From assembly GCA_027624135.1 (NCBI GenBank), contig JAQBXL010000010.1, positions 1 to 44,161 on the forward strand: a DNA stretch of 44,161 nt. The letters run 5' to 3'. This stretch comes from Chloroflexota bacterium (GTDB lineage Bacteria > Chloroflexota > Dehalococcoidia > Lucifugimonadales > UBA3495). This document shows, piece by piece, positions 34,789 through 43,116 of this stretch (positions are counted from its first letter, which is position 1; every line of letters starts with the position of its first letter). Under the pieces are notes generated by a model, which had not been told where the DNA came from, did no database searches, and saw only the letters and a list, made by a program, of their open reading frames with translations. The translations under genes and the position numbers were made by a program.

Positions 34789-35988
34789 TATGGAAGAAAG
34801 GGTAACTCCGGTAATTGGCCTCGCCGGGCGGACCTTCTCCTTGATCAACGTGCCGAAGATCAGCAGACTGCCGAAAGCGACCCCGAAGTTGATCCCCGCC
34901 ATGATCCACAGGTCGGTTGTATCCAACGTCCCGGCGCCATCGCGCAGAAAGTAGACTTCCAGCGCCGTGGCAAATAGATTGATGATGCTAATCGGCAGCA
35001 GGAATTTCCAGGCGAAGGCCAGCAATTGATCGATGCGCAGCCGGGGGAATGTGGCCCGGACCCAACTGAAGACGAAGGCAAGGACGCCGATCTTCATCAG
35101 GAACCAGACCCAGCCCAGATAGCTTGATAGGGGGCCGGACCAGCCGCTGAGGAACAGCGTGACCATCACCGCAGAAGAAGTCAGGACCGCACCGAATTCG
35201 GCCGCCTGGATCAGGGCGAATTTCACCCCGCTGTACTCGATGTGATAACCCGCGATGATCTCAGATTCGGCCTCGGCCAGGTCAAAGGGAGTGCGGTTCA
35301 GCTCCGCCGACGTTCCGACAAAGAAGACGAAGAAGGCCAGGGGCTGCACCAACAGGAATGGAATCGTCTGGGCCGAAACCACGTCGGCCATGGACATGGA
35401 CCCAGCCACCAGCACTACACCCAGCAGGGACATGACCACCGGGACTTCGTAGCTGATCAGGATGGCCACACCGCGAGAGGCTCCGAACATGGCATACCGG
35501 TTGTTCGAGGCCCAACCCGCCATGAAGATGGCGACGCTTGTTATCGACGTCACGGCCAGGACGTACAGGACGCCAACATTCAGGTTGGCCAGGGCGGTGT
35601 CTTTGGCGAAGGGCACCACGGCCATCATGAGCACGACCGGGGCGAGCATGGCGACCGGAACGATCATGAAGACGATTCGGTCGGCCCCTGCCGGGGTCAG
35701 GTCTTCTTTGAAGATCAGCTTTACAACATCGGCCATCGGCTGAAGCATACCGAACGGTCCCCAGCGGTTGGGGCCGATCCGGTTATGGAACCGACCGATA
35801 AGCCTCCGCTCAACCCAAGAGAAGAGGCCCGCTCCCATGAGCACGCCATTCACCAGCAGCATCATGATGACACCGCCGGCCACTATATAAGACAGCCAGC
35901 AAGGCAGTAAGTGACCGACAAAGTCGTAAATCACCCGGAACAAGAGGGTATCGTGCAGGATATTATCTGGGCCTAGGACACAGCTCAT
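34777..35988 (-). CDS. nuoH: NADH-quinone oxidoreductase subunit H
   Basis: A 403-residue membrane subunit that forms most of the quinone-binding chamber at the junction of the two arms. Typical segments are SWVERRLIGRFHNRIGPNR, GMLQPMADVVKLIFKED, ASNNRYAMFGASRGVAILI, AELNRTPFDLAEAESEI and FVFSWVRATFPRLRIDQLL. It has about nine helices. Its ATG overlaps the nuoD stop as ATGA. Confidence 0.96.
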   Translation of the reverse strand: MSCVLGPDNILHDTLLFRVIYDFVGHLLPCWLSYIVAGGVIMMLLVNGVLMGAGLFSWVERRLIGRFHNRIGPNRWGPFGMLQPMADVVKLIFKEDLTPAGADRIVFMIVPVAMLAPVVLMMAVVPFAKDTALANLNVGVLYVLAVTSITSVAIFMAGWASNNRYAMFGASRGVAILISYEVPVVMSLLGVVLVAGSMSMADVVSAQTIPFLLVQPLAFFVFFVGTSAELNRTPFDLAEAESEIIAGYHIEYSGVKFALIQAAEFGAVLTSSAVMVTLFLSGWSGPLSSYLGWVWFLMKIGVLAFVFSWVRATFPRLRIDQLLAFAWKFLLPISIINLFATALEVYFLRDGAGTLDTTDLWIMAGINFGVAFGSLLIFGTLIKEKVRPARPITGVTLSSIEVS

Positions 35989-37091
35989 CGGTCCACTTCA
36001 CCCAGGTTGATATCCAAACTGCCCAGGGTCACGATCATGTCGGCCAGTTTCCATCCGACCAGGAGATGCTCGGTGACGGTCAAGTTCATCAGCGAAGGTG
36101 AACGTATCTTCATCCGGTAGGGGCTGATGCCGCCGTCCGACACCAGATAGAAACCCAACTCACCCTTGGAAGCCTCCACCCGCCCATAGGCCTCCGCGCC
36201 AGCCGGTGGCCTCAGGACCAACGGCACATCCGCCCGAGTCGGTCCCGGCTCGATCTGCTCGATGCACTGCTTCACGATGCGAATGCTCTGGTGTATCTCC
36301 TGGATGCGCACCCAGAACCGGTCGTAGTTATCCCCGCCGGTAGCGATCGGGACGTCAAACTCCATCCGGTCGTAGGCGTCGTAGGGGGCCATCTTGCGCC
36401 AGTCCCAGGCCAAACCACTGGCCCGGAGCGACGGCCCACTGACCGAGGCGTTGATGGCCAGATCGAGGGGTAGAAGCGCTACCCCACGGGTGCGGACCAT
36501 GACGATCTCGTTCTCCAATATCAGCTGCTGAATCTCATTGTATTCAGCCTCAAAGTCCTTCAAGAACTGGTCCAGCGCCGGCCAGAAATCGACCGGTGCG
36601 TCGAAGAACACGCCGCCCGGGCGCATATAACTCACGGTGATACGCGCTCCACAGAGCATCTCAAACAGGTCGAGTATCCGCTCCCTGGACCGGAAGGCGT
36701 ACATCAAGGGTGTGCCCAAAGTCCCCAGATCCTGCAGGAAGAAGCCGATGCCCATCAGGTGGCTTGCCACGCGCTGCAATTCGGCGGTCAGCGTTCTCAG
36801 GTATTTGGCCCGCTGGGGCACTTCAACGCCCAAAAGTTCTTCAACTGCCAAACAATAAGCCTGGTTGTTGATCATGGACGAAACGTAATCCAGGCGGTCC
36901 GTCAGGGTCACTATCTGAGTGTAATTACGTTCCTCGGCCAGCTTCTCCGTACCCCGGTGAAGATAGCCGAAGATGGGCTCAACTTCCAGTATCTCCTCGC
37001 CATCAAAGGTAACGCGCAGCCGAAACACCCCGTGGGTACTGGGGTGCTGCGGCCCAATGTTCACCGTCATCGGCTCGGTTCGGATGGTCAT
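35985..37091 (-). CDS. nuoD: NADH-quinone oxidoreductase subunit D
   Basis: A 368-residue 49-kDa-type subunit lining the quinone site. The N-terminal MTVNIGPQHPSTHGVFRL has the quinone-proximal His. EPIFGYLHRGTEKLAE, RLDYVSSMINN and the C-terminal LGSLDINLGEVDR are all canonical. It is a separate subunit, not a NuoCD fusion. I chose ATG 37091; a TTG two codons earlier (37097) is possible. No good ribosome binding site is seen because a repeat has been inserted just upstream (37092-37160). Confidence 0.95.
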   Translation of the reverse strand: MTIRTEPMTVNIGPQHPSTHGVFRLRVTFDGEEILEVEPIFGYLHRGTEKLAEERNYTQIVTLTDRLDYVSSMINNQAYCLAVEELLGVEVPQRAKYLRTLTAELQRVASHLMGIGFFLQDLGTLGTPLMYAFRSRERILDLFEMLCGARITVSYMRPGGVFFDAPVDFWPALDQFLKDFEAEYNEIQQLILENEIVMVRTRGVALLPLDLAINASVSGPSLRASGLAWDWRKMAPYDAYDRMEFDVPIATGGDNYDRFWVRIQEIHQSIRIVKQCIEQIEPGPTRADVPLVLRPPAGAEAYGRVEASKGELGFYLVSDGGISPYRMKIRSPSLMNLTVTEHLLVGWKLADMIVTLGSLDINLGEVDR

Positions 37092-37160
37092 GGTCAAGCG
37101 CTCAGCGCTCAGCTATCAGTGGTCAGCTCTAGGAAGGCTGAACGCTGATGGCTGATGGCT
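37092..37160. repeat. GCTGATGGCT-type palindromic repeat between nuoC and nuoD
   Basis: The gap is filled by iterations of AGC(G/T)NTCAGC on one side (CAGCGCTCAGCTATCAG) and its near complement on the other (CTGAACGCTGATGGCTGATG), able to form a long imperfect hairpin. The repeat contributes to the nuoC stop codon and replaces the expected nuoD ribosome binding site. Confidence 0.65.
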
Positions 37161-37602
37161 ACAAGTAATCCTTCCGCAGTGGGTGGCCTTCAAAGCCTTC
37201 CCAGAGCATGATTCTTTTCAAATTGGGGTGACCTTCGAAGCGGATACCCATCAGGTCCCAGATCTCCCGTTCTTGGAAATCGGCCCCGCGCCAGACGTGG
37301 TAGACCGAGGGCAAAGACAGCGCATCCCGGCCGTTCAAGCGGGTTTTTACGATGGCTGTGTGCTGTTTGTTCAGGGAGGTCAGGTGGTAGACGATCTCGA
37401 AGTGGTCGATGTAATCAACCGCCGAAACGGAGTTCAAGAAATTGAAATCAAGTCTTTGATCCGACTTCATGAACCCAGCGACTTCGGCCACTTTGGAGGA
37501 GTTGATCCACAGGGCATCGTCGACCGACCCTTCGACTGAGTCGGATACCCCGGCGCTAACTCGCTCTTCCAATTCACCGCCGCCCAGGCTTCGGACGACC
37601 AT
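37159..37602 (-). CDS. nuoC: NADH-quinone oxidoreductase subunit C
   Basis: A 147-residue 30-kDa-type subunit of the peripheral arm. The family signature is in EREIWDLMGIRFEGHPNLKR followed by LRKDYL at the C-terminus; FNFLNSVSAVDY and FEIVYHLTSL come earlier. The frame is open to 37845, but that region is the end of nuoB; ATG 37602 overlaps the nuoB stop (TGATG). The protein is shorter than E. coli-type NuoC and has no extra domains. Confidence 0.93.
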   Translation of the reverse strand: MVVRSLGGGELEERVSAGVSDSVEGSVDDALWINSSKVAEVAGFMKSDQRLDFNFLNSVSAVDYIDHFEIVYHLTSLNKQHTAIVKTRLNGRDALSLPSVYHVWRGADFQEREIWDLMGIRFEGHPNLKRIMLWEGFEGHPLRKDYL

Positions 37603-38255
37603 CAAGAATTCTCTGGTTTTGAGCCGCGGCCAAACATGGACAGGTCGGGGCCGTTGGGCAGGTTGCGATACCTCTTTATCTTCTCGTGCAGCTCCATGAT
37701 CCCGTAGAGCAGGGCATCGGGCCGGGGTGGACAGCCGGGCACATAGACATCCACGGGAATGATGTGATCCACACCGGGCACCACGCTGTAGGAGCCGTAG
37801 TAGGGACCGCCGCTGGTTGCGCAGACCCCCATGGATATCACCCATTTCGGCTCGGCCATCTGGTCGTAGATACGCTTGATCGCCGGGGCCATCTTCCAGG
37901 TCACGGTGCCGGCCACGATCATCAGGTCAGCCTGCCTGGGCGAGGCCCGGAACGCCTCCATTCCGAAGCGGGCGATGTCGAAGCGGCCCATGGCGCTGGC
38001 AATCATCTCGAAGGCACAGCAAGCCAGACCGAAGGTGACTGGCCACAACGCTGATTTGCGGCTCCAGTTGACCAGGGCGTCAACGGACGTAATCATCAGG
38101 TTATTCTTCAGGTCGTCGGGAACCTCGATCATTGGCTCGGCCAACGGTTCGACAGAAGCGTCTTTCAGCTCCTGGACCAGTGAACCCTCATGCCGATCCA
38201 GATCCCAGGTCCGTGAGTGAAGAGGCCCGCCCTCGTGGGAGATATCCAATGACAT
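37602..38255 (-). CDS. nuoB: NADH-quinone oxidoreductase subunit B
   Basis: A 217-residue subunit carrying cluster N2, the last electron donor to quinone. The ligands are in [21 protein letters not shown] and [12 protein letters not shown]. An N-terminal stretch of about 60 residues, acidic and probably flexible, precedes the conserved core. It begins nine bases after nuoA. Confidence 0.96.
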   Translation of the reverse strand: MSLDISHEGGPLHSRTWDLDRHEGSLVQELKDASVEPLAEPMIEVPDDLKNNLMITSVDALVNWSRKSALWPVTFGLACCAFEMIASAMGRFDIARFGMEAFRASPRQADLMIVAGTVTWKMAPAIKRIYDQMAEPKWVISMGVCATSGGPYYGSYSVVPGVDHIIPVDVYVPGCPPRPDALLYGIMELHEKIKRYRNLPNGPDLSMFGRGSKPENS

Positions 38256-38264
38256 CAGCGTTAC

Positions 38265-38648
38265 CTATGCCCAGTCCAGGTCGTTTTTGCGCCAAGCGTA
38301 GGCCAGACCCACCACCAGTATCCCCACGAACACCGCCATCTCAATCAGCGCGAATAATTCCAGTTGCAGGAACTTGGCGGCCCAGGGATAGAGGAACACC
38401 ACCTCGACATCGAAGATCACGAACAAGATGGCGAACATGTAGTAGCGGAAGTTGAATAACTCCCACTTCCCACCGATGGGCTCAACTCCGCATTCGTAGG
38501 TATCGGACTTGACTGCCGTGGGGTTATTAGGGCGAAGGCCGATCCGGCCAGCCGTCCACGACATCATCAACATGCTGATGGGGACGCCGATCGCAATCAC
38601 CATGAAGATGGCGATGAGCCCGTATTGCCTGAAATAGTCGTCTAGCAT
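38265..38648 (-). CDS. nuoA: NADH-quinone oxidoreductase subunit A
   Basis: A 127-residue membrane subunit with three helices. The conserved loop after helix 1 has SDTYECGVEPIGGKWELFNFRYY with the Cys that lies near the quinone site (in YECGVEP), and FVIFDVEVVFLYPWA is in helix 2. It is the first gene of the nuo operon, about 70 bases downstream of an extended -10 promoter. Confidence 0.95.
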   Translation of the reverse strand: MLDDYFRQYGLIAIFMVIAIGVPISMLMMSWTAGRIGLRPNNPTAVKSDTYECGVEPIGGKWELFNFRYYMFAILFVIFDVEVVFLYPWAAKFLQLELFALIEMAVFVGILVVGLAYAWRKNDLDWA

Positions 38649-38721
38649 CGACTTATCTTCACTCTAGTGTTCAGTCTGGACAAATCAATACCACCGGAGA
38701 CTGGCCCCGGAATCGTTCCAG

Positions 38722-38730
38722 ATTATATCA
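38722..38730 (-). promoter_or_regulatory. Extended -10 promoter of the nuo operon
   Basis: The minus strand reads TGATATAAT, a perfect TATAAT with an upstream TG. The -35 region has no strong match. It is the same nine bases found before prfB. Confidence 0.65.
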
Positions 38731-38831
38731 GAGAGCCCCTGGCCGTTACAGGCAAGAAACGGGCAGATTTGCTGCTGGGTTTTTGTGGGTTCTCCAGACA
38801 ATTCCACAGCCTTTTCCCGTCCTCGACTGAC

Positions 38832-38840
38832 TGGTAGTAT
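38832..38840 (+). promoter_or_regulatory. Possible extended -10 promoter for the CoA-transferase operon
   Basis: TGGTAGTAT has the TG extension and five of six -10 bases, about 60 bases before the CoA-transferase start, divergent from the nuo promoter. The -35 is weak. Confidence 0.4.
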
Positions 38841-38898
38841 GAATCCGCGTCCAATGGACGTCCAATGATTGAACACATGCACAGATATGGGGGAAGAT

Positions 38899-40110
38899 TT
38901 GACCACAGCCCAGGGGCCTCTGGTGGGCCTAAAAGTCCTGGATCTTTCGATAATCGTTGCCGGGGGCACCTGTAGCAGCCTGATGGCCGACTTCGGCGCC
39001 GAAGTGGTCAAGGTGGAACGCCCTGGCACTGGAGACCCGCTCCGCAACTGGGGCCCCTTCGCCAACGGGGTCTCCCTGTGGTGGAAAGTCCACTCCCGCA
39101 ACAAAAAGTCCATCACGCTGAACCTGGGCACACCCGAAGGCCAGACCTTGCTGAAAAGATTGGCTGCGGAGGCCGATGTCCTGATTGAGGGATTCCGGCC
39201 CGGCGCCATGGAGGGGTGGGGGCTGGGGCCGGACGACCTGCAAGCGGTGAACCCCAAATTGGTCATGCTGCGCTACTCGGGCTTCGGCCAGACCGGCCCC
39301 TACAAGGACCGGCCCGGATTCGGCACCATCGCTGAATGCATGAGCGGCTACGTGGCCATGACCGGATTCCCGGACACGCCTCCCAATCTACCGCCGGTGC
39401 CCTTGGCCGACGAGATCGCCGGGGTGTTTGGGGCCATGGCCGGCATGATGGCCCTTTATCATCGTGATGCTACAGGTGGAGCCGACGCCAAAGGCCAGGT
39501 GGTCGATGTCAGCCTTTTCGAGCCGCTGTTCCGGCTCTGCATCCCCCACGTCACCATGTTCGACATGCTGGGCATCAACCGGCAGCGGGTGGGCAACGAC
39601 TTCCCCGACGCCGCGCCGCGAAGCCTATACAAGACAGCCGACGACCACTGGCTGGGCCTCTCCGCCACTTCCCAGAGCACTTTCGAGAGCCTGACCCAGG
39701 CCATGGGGATGCCCAATCTCATCGGCCAACCAGAGTTCAAGGACAACGCTGCCCGTTTGGATAACCGGGACGCCCTGAACGATGAACTCCAAGGGTGGCT
39801 AGGCCAGCGAGACTTGAAGGAGATCATGGACCAACTCATCCCCGCCGGAGGGGTCGTCGGCCCGGTCTACGACGCTGAACAGATCATGAACGACCCCCAC
39901 TACCAGGCCCGCGAGGACATCATCGATATTGACGACCCGCAACTGGGCCAGACCAAGATGCTGGGAGTTGTCCCCAAGTTCAGCGAAACCCCCGGCGCAG
40001 TGGACCATGCCGGCCCCACCGTCGGCGAACACAACGCCCACATCTACGGTTCGTGGCTGGGATTGAGCGAATCAGAGTTGGCCGAATTGGCTGAGCAGGG
40101 GACGATCTAG
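38899..40110 (+). CDS. Family III (CaiB/BaiF-type) CoA-transferase
   Basis: A ~403-residue enzyme of the family that moves CoA between carboxylic acids through an aspartyl-CoA thioester intermediate. GLKVLDLSIIVAGG, SSLMADFGAEVVKVE, RNKKSITLNL, VLIEGFRPGAME and FGQTGPYKDRPGF are canonical. The catalytic Asp is in PLADEIAGVFGA (about residue 171). The substrate cannot be read. I chose TTG 38899 because GGGGGA lies just before it; an ATG at 38887 and a TTG at 38869 are in frame but lack a binding site. One base separates it from rdgB. Confidence 0.92.
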   Translation: MTTAQGPLVGLKVLDLSIIVAGGTCSSLMADFGAEVVKVERPGTGDPLRNWGPFANGVSLWWKVHSRNKKSITLNLGTPEGQTLLKRLAAEADVLIEGFRPGAMEGWGLGPDDLQAVNPKLVMLRYSGFGQTGPYKDRPGFGTIAECMSGYVAMTGFPDTPPNLPPVPLADEIAGVFGAMAGMMALYHRDATGGADAKGQVVDVSLFEPLFRLCIPHVTMFDMLGINRQRVGNDFPDAAPRSLYKTADDHWLGLSATSQSTFESLTQAMGMPNLIGQPEFKDNAARLDNRDALNDELQGWLGQRDLKEIMDQLIPAGGVVGPVYDAEQIMNDPHYQAREDIIDIDDPQLGQTKMLGVVPKFSETPGAVDHAGPTVGEHNAHIYGSWLGLSESELAELAEQGTI

Positions 40111-40111
40111 G

Positions 40112-40822
40112 ATGCCGGACCGCCTCCTCGTCGCCACCGGCAACCCCGGCAAGATGCGGGAGTATCATGACTTGCTGCGGGATATTCCCTTTGAGCTGGT
40201 TTCGCTTCGAGACTTGGGTATCACCCATGAGGTCGATGAGACCGGAGAGACCTTTGAGGAGAACGCCTGGCTCAAAGCGTCTGAGTACGCGGCCCTTTCC
40301 GGAATACTGACTCTGGCCGACGACTCGGGACTGGAGGTGGACGCCCTCTCTGGAGAGCCCGGAGTCAGATCGGCCCGGTACGGCGGCGATTCCTGCACCA
40401 GTGACGAGGAACGGGTCGCACTGCTGTTGAAGAACCTGGAGGGCGTGCCCTGGGAAGAACGGCGGGCGCAGTTCAGATGCGTGATTGCCATCGCGAAATC
40501 CCCCCCGGCCCCCCTTTACGAAATGGGGGAATCAACCTCCGCCTTTCATAAAGGGGGATTAGAGGGGGATTTTAGTAACTCGCCCTCAGACACTTCCGCT
40601 GAACCGACCTTCCTAGCCCAGACCGAGGGTTCAGTGGCCGGAATGATACAATGTATGCCTGAGGGAGAAGACGGTTTCGGCTACGATCCCGTGTTTTACC
40701 TCCCCTCGTACGGCAAAACCATCGCCCAGCTTTCCCTGGACGATAAGAATAAGATCAGCCACCGCGCCGACGCCGCCAGAAAAGCGGTGACCGTTCTGAA
40801 GAAGCTCAATTCTGATGGCTAA
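40112..40822 (+). CDS. rdgB: RdgB/HAM1-type XTP/dITP pyrophosphatase with a repeat-encoded insertion
   Basis: The enzyme removes non-canonical purine nucleotides (XTP, dITP) from the pool by hydrolysis to the monophosphate. The N-terminal VATGNPGKMREY, the central LADDSGLEVDAL and GVRSARYGG, and the C-terminal GFGYDPVFYLPS...KNKISHRADA are intact. At 236 residues it is about 30-40 longer than usual. The excess is residues 129-154 (starting KSPPAPLYEMGE, ending EGDF), which exactly matches an in-frame palindromic repeat element (40496-40572). It sits in the surface region between RAQFRCVIAIA and EGSVAGMI, so the fold may tolerate it. Activity is likely but not assured. Confidence 0.93.
   Translation: MPDRLLVATGNPGKMREYHDLLRDIPFELVSLRDLGITHEVDETGETFEENAWLKASEYAALSGILTLADDSGLEVDALSGEPGVRSARYGGDSCTSDEERVALLLKNLEGVPWEERRAQFRCVIAIAKSPPAPLYEMGESTSAFHKGGLEGDFSNSPSDTSAEPTFLAQTEGSVAGMIQCMPEGEDGFGYDPVFYLPSYGKTIAQLSLDDKNKISHRADAARKAVTVLKKLNSDG
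40496..40572. repeat. AAATCCCCC...GGGGGATTT palindromic element inserted in frame in rdgB
   Basis: This 77-base element has perfect nine-base inverted ends (AAATCCCCC/GGGGGATTT) and shares the core CCCCCTTTACGAAA with the intergenic copy at 18966-19038. It is read through without a stop as part of RdgB. Confidence 0.92.
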
Positions 40823-40833
40823 TAACTCGAACC

Positions 40834-41847
40834 ATGCTTACTGATAAATTCGGCAGGCCCATGCGAGATCTGCGCATCTCCGTTACCGACCGGTGCAACT
40901 TCCGGTGCCCTTACTGCATGCCCGCCGAGATCTACGGCGAGGCTTACGAATTCCTGCCCAGGGCCGACATCCTTACATTCGAGGAACTGACCCGGCTGGT
41001 GGGTATCTTCGCCGAGTTGGGTATCGTGAAGCTGCGTGTCACCGGCGGCGAGCCGTTGATGCGGAACGAACTGCCCCAGTTGTTGAATATGCTGACCAGC
41101 GTCGACGGCATCGAAGACCTGACTCTTACCACCAACGGCTACCTGCTGAGCCAGTTCGCCCAGCAATTGAAGGACGCCGGGCTGAACCGCATCACCGTCA
41201 GTTTGGATAGCCTGGACGACGAGGTCTTCAAGACGATGAACGGCCGGGGATTCACCACCCAGAGGGTGCTCGAGGCGATTAAAACCGCCTCCGATGTCGG
41301 CCTCTCGCCCCTCAAGATAAATTGCGTGGTGCAGAAGGGCGTCAACGACCACACCGTCGTGGATCTGGCGCGCCACTTCAAAGGCACCGGCCACATCGTC
41401 CGGTATATCGAGTACATGGACGTGGGCAATCGCAACGGCTGGCAGTCGGAACACGTCGTTCCCGCGGATGAGATCATCAGCCGCATAGACGCCGAAATGC
41501 CCCTAGAACCCGCCGAAAGCAACTATCACGGAGAAGTCGCCAGCAGGTATCGTTACAAGGACGGCAGCGGCGAGATCGGCGTCATCGCCTCAGTGACGAA
41601 GCCTTTCTGCGGCGACTGCACCAGGGTGCGGCTTTCCACCGACGGCAGGCTCTTCACCTGCCTTTTCGCCAGCGAAGGCCTGAGCCTGAAGGACCCGATG
41701 CGCGCCCGAGCAACCGACGACGAGCTGAGGGCGATGATCACCCGGGTCTGGAACTTCCGCACCGACCGGTACTCGGAAGAGCGGGCTGCATCACCCGACA
41801 GTAAGGTCGCACCAAGAAAGATCGAGATGTATCAGATAGGCGGGTAG
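40834..41847 (+). CDS. moaA: GTP 3',8-cyclase MoaA (radical SAM)
   Basis: The enzyme catalyses the first step of molybdenum-cofactor synthesis, cyclising GTP with MoaC. The radical-SAM cluster ligands are in RCNFRCPYCMP (Cys 21, 25, 28). VTGGEPLM and SLDSLDDEVFKTMNG follow. The second cluster is bound by FCGDCTRVRLS and LFTCLF. The C-terminal Gly-Gly needed for catalysis in this family is present (QIGG). At 337 residues the length is normal. moaC lies 1.27 kb downstream, separated by an inserted two-gene segment. Confidence 0.97.
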   Translation: MLTDKFGRPMRDLRISVTDRCNFRCPYCMPAEIYGEAYEFLPRADILTFEELTRLVGIFAELGIVKLRVTGGEPLMRNELPQLLNMLTSVDGIEDLTLTTNGYLLSQFAQQLKDAGLNRITVSLDSLDDEVFKTMNGRGFTTQRVLEAIKTASDVGLSPLKINCVVQKGVNDHTVVDLARHFKGTGHIVRYIEYMDVGNRNGWQSEHVVPADEIISRIDAEMPLEPAESNYHGEVASRYRYKDGSGEIGVIASVTKPFCGDCTRVRLSTDGRLFTCLFASEGLSLKDPMRARATDDELRAMITRVWNFRTDRYSEERAASPDSKVAPRKIEMYQIGG

Positions 41848-41894
41848 GGAGCAGCTTCGCTTTTCTACCGGAATCAAGAGGTTAATCGTAGGAA

Positions 41895-42548
41895 ATGGCT
41901 CAGCAACCACATCATCATAGTATCAATGTCGCAGGAATAATCGTTCCTACAGCGCTTGACAGATACGCTCATTTCCTCAACCTTGAGTTCGATCTCAGTG
42001 TCGTCCCAAACAATGGGCAATACGTTTTACACCATTGCAGTGTAGCGCGGGATTCAGCCCAAAAAATCTCTGTTCGTGTCCATACAACTGGCAACATCGA
42101 CATGGCCGCATCGCCTCAATTATCTTTGACCAATTTTCAGGATACATGCGACCTAATTGAGGTGTTGGCAAGGGAGGCCGTGGATACTATTGACCCGACC
42201 GGAAATATCCCAATCAACAGAAGCACTGAACTTCTCGAATTTATCACTGGGTTGAGTCTCGCCGACGAAAATTCTCGGACTGTGATTGTAATCGTGGCCG
42301 ATACAATAAACGAAATAATATTGAGGGAATCACTCAAGAGACTTGGGGAAAACGGGCCAATATTAAGAGCATCGGTTCCAGATAAAATCGCAAAGATTCA
42401 GAGCTACCAAAAAAGGGTATATCTGAAAGACGCTATCGAATCTCTCAGAACTCTTCGTAATAACGTGCTTCACGAAGGCCAGTTACCATCGTTAGCGCAA
42501 GCTCGAACTTCGTTAGAGGCGGCAACCGATATTTTGCGACATTCCTAA
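41895..42548 (+). CDS. Uncharacterised protein with a C-terminal HEPN-like domain
   Basis: A 217-residue protein of unknown family. The first ~90 residues look like beta strands (NVAGIIVPTALDRYA, QYVLHHCSVARD, KISVRVHTTGNID). The rest is helical: an N-terminal helix TVIVIVADTINEIILRESL, then DKIAKIQSYQK, and a final helical hairpin containing LRNNVLHEGQLPS. The last has the Rx4H pattern (Arg 188, His 193) of HEPN ribonucleases and of related non-catalytic HEPN domains. Codon use is visibly more AT-rich than in moaA or moaC. It is followed 23 bases later by an RNase HI gene of similar composition; the two appear to have arrived together. Confidence 0.65.
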   Translation: MAQQPHHHSINVAGIIVPTALDRYAHFLNLEFDLSVVPNNGQYVLHHCSVARDSAQKISVRVHTTGNIDMAASPQLSLTNFQDTCDLIEVLAREAVDTIDPTGNIPINRSTELLEFITGLSLADENSRTVIVIVADTINEIILRESLKRLGENGPILRASVPDKIAKIQSYQKRVYLKDAIESLRTLRNNVLHEGQLPSLAQARTSLEAATDILRHS

Positions 42549-42571
42549 TAGTCGGTACCTTGGGAATTACC

Positions 42572-43066
42572 ATGTCCGAAGATACTAAATTACAACTGCG
42601 ACGCGTCACAGTATTCACCGACGGCTCGGCGATCGGGAACCCCGGTCCTGGAGGGTACGGCGTTGTTCTTAAATACGCAAAACACCGCAAAGAATTATCC
42701 AGCGGATTCCGACTCACCACGAACAATCGAATGGAACTTCTTGGCGCAATTGTTGCTCTAGAATCCTTAACGGAGCGCTGCCGGATAACGTTACATAGTG
42801 ATTCCAAATATGTCATCGACGGAATCCGTCGTGGTTGGGCTAAGAAATGGAAAGCCGCTGGGTGGATGCGTAACCCGAAAGAGCCTGCGATTAACGTTGA
42901 CCTCTGGGAAAAAATGCTAGCGCTGTGCGATAAGCATGAAGTTGGTTTTCGCTGGGTCAAAGGACATTCCGGGGTCGTTGAAAATGAAAGGTGCGATGAA
43001 CTCGCGGTAACTGCGGCTCGAGGGGTTGGATTGCTCATAGACCACGGTTACGAACAACGGAGTTAA
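42572..43066 (+). CDS. rnhA: Ribonuclease HI
   Basis: A 164-residue RNase HI that cuts the RNA strand of RNA-DNA hybrids. All four catalytic acids are visible: Asp in [14 protein letters not shown], Glu in [10 protein letters not shown], Asp in [11 protein letters not shown], and Asp in [12 protein letters not shown]. The basic segment [13 protein letters not shown] is the substrate-handle region of the E. coli type. Start ATG 42572 is preferred over TTG 42560. It is AT-rich compared with its flanks and is paired with the HEPN-like gene. It could be the cell's only RNase HI or an accessory copy; the window cannot say. Confidence 0.93.
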   Translation: MSEDTKLQLRRVTVFTDGSAIGNPGPGGYGVVLKYAKHRKELSSGFRLTTNNRMELLGAIVALESLTERCRITLHSDSKYVIDGIRRGWAKKWKAAGWMRNPKEPAINVDLWEKMLALCDKHEVGFRWVKGHSGVVENERCDELAVTAARGVGLLIDHGYEQRS

Positions 43067-43116
43067 GGCCCTATTTTTCCAAGAAACTTTATTATTACAG
43101 AGCTTCGAGAATATTC

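Noticed and set aside
35242-35910. Antisense frame opposite nuoH, rich in His, Gln, Glu and Asp
   Set aside because: This composition is the usual complement of hydrophobic membrane codons; similar shadows occur opposite nuoN, nuoM and nuoL.
37602-37845. N-terminal extension of nuoC to 37845
   Set aside because: It is the nuoB 3' end in another frame, rich in Arg and Gly; the overlapping TGATG at 37602 fits the operon style.
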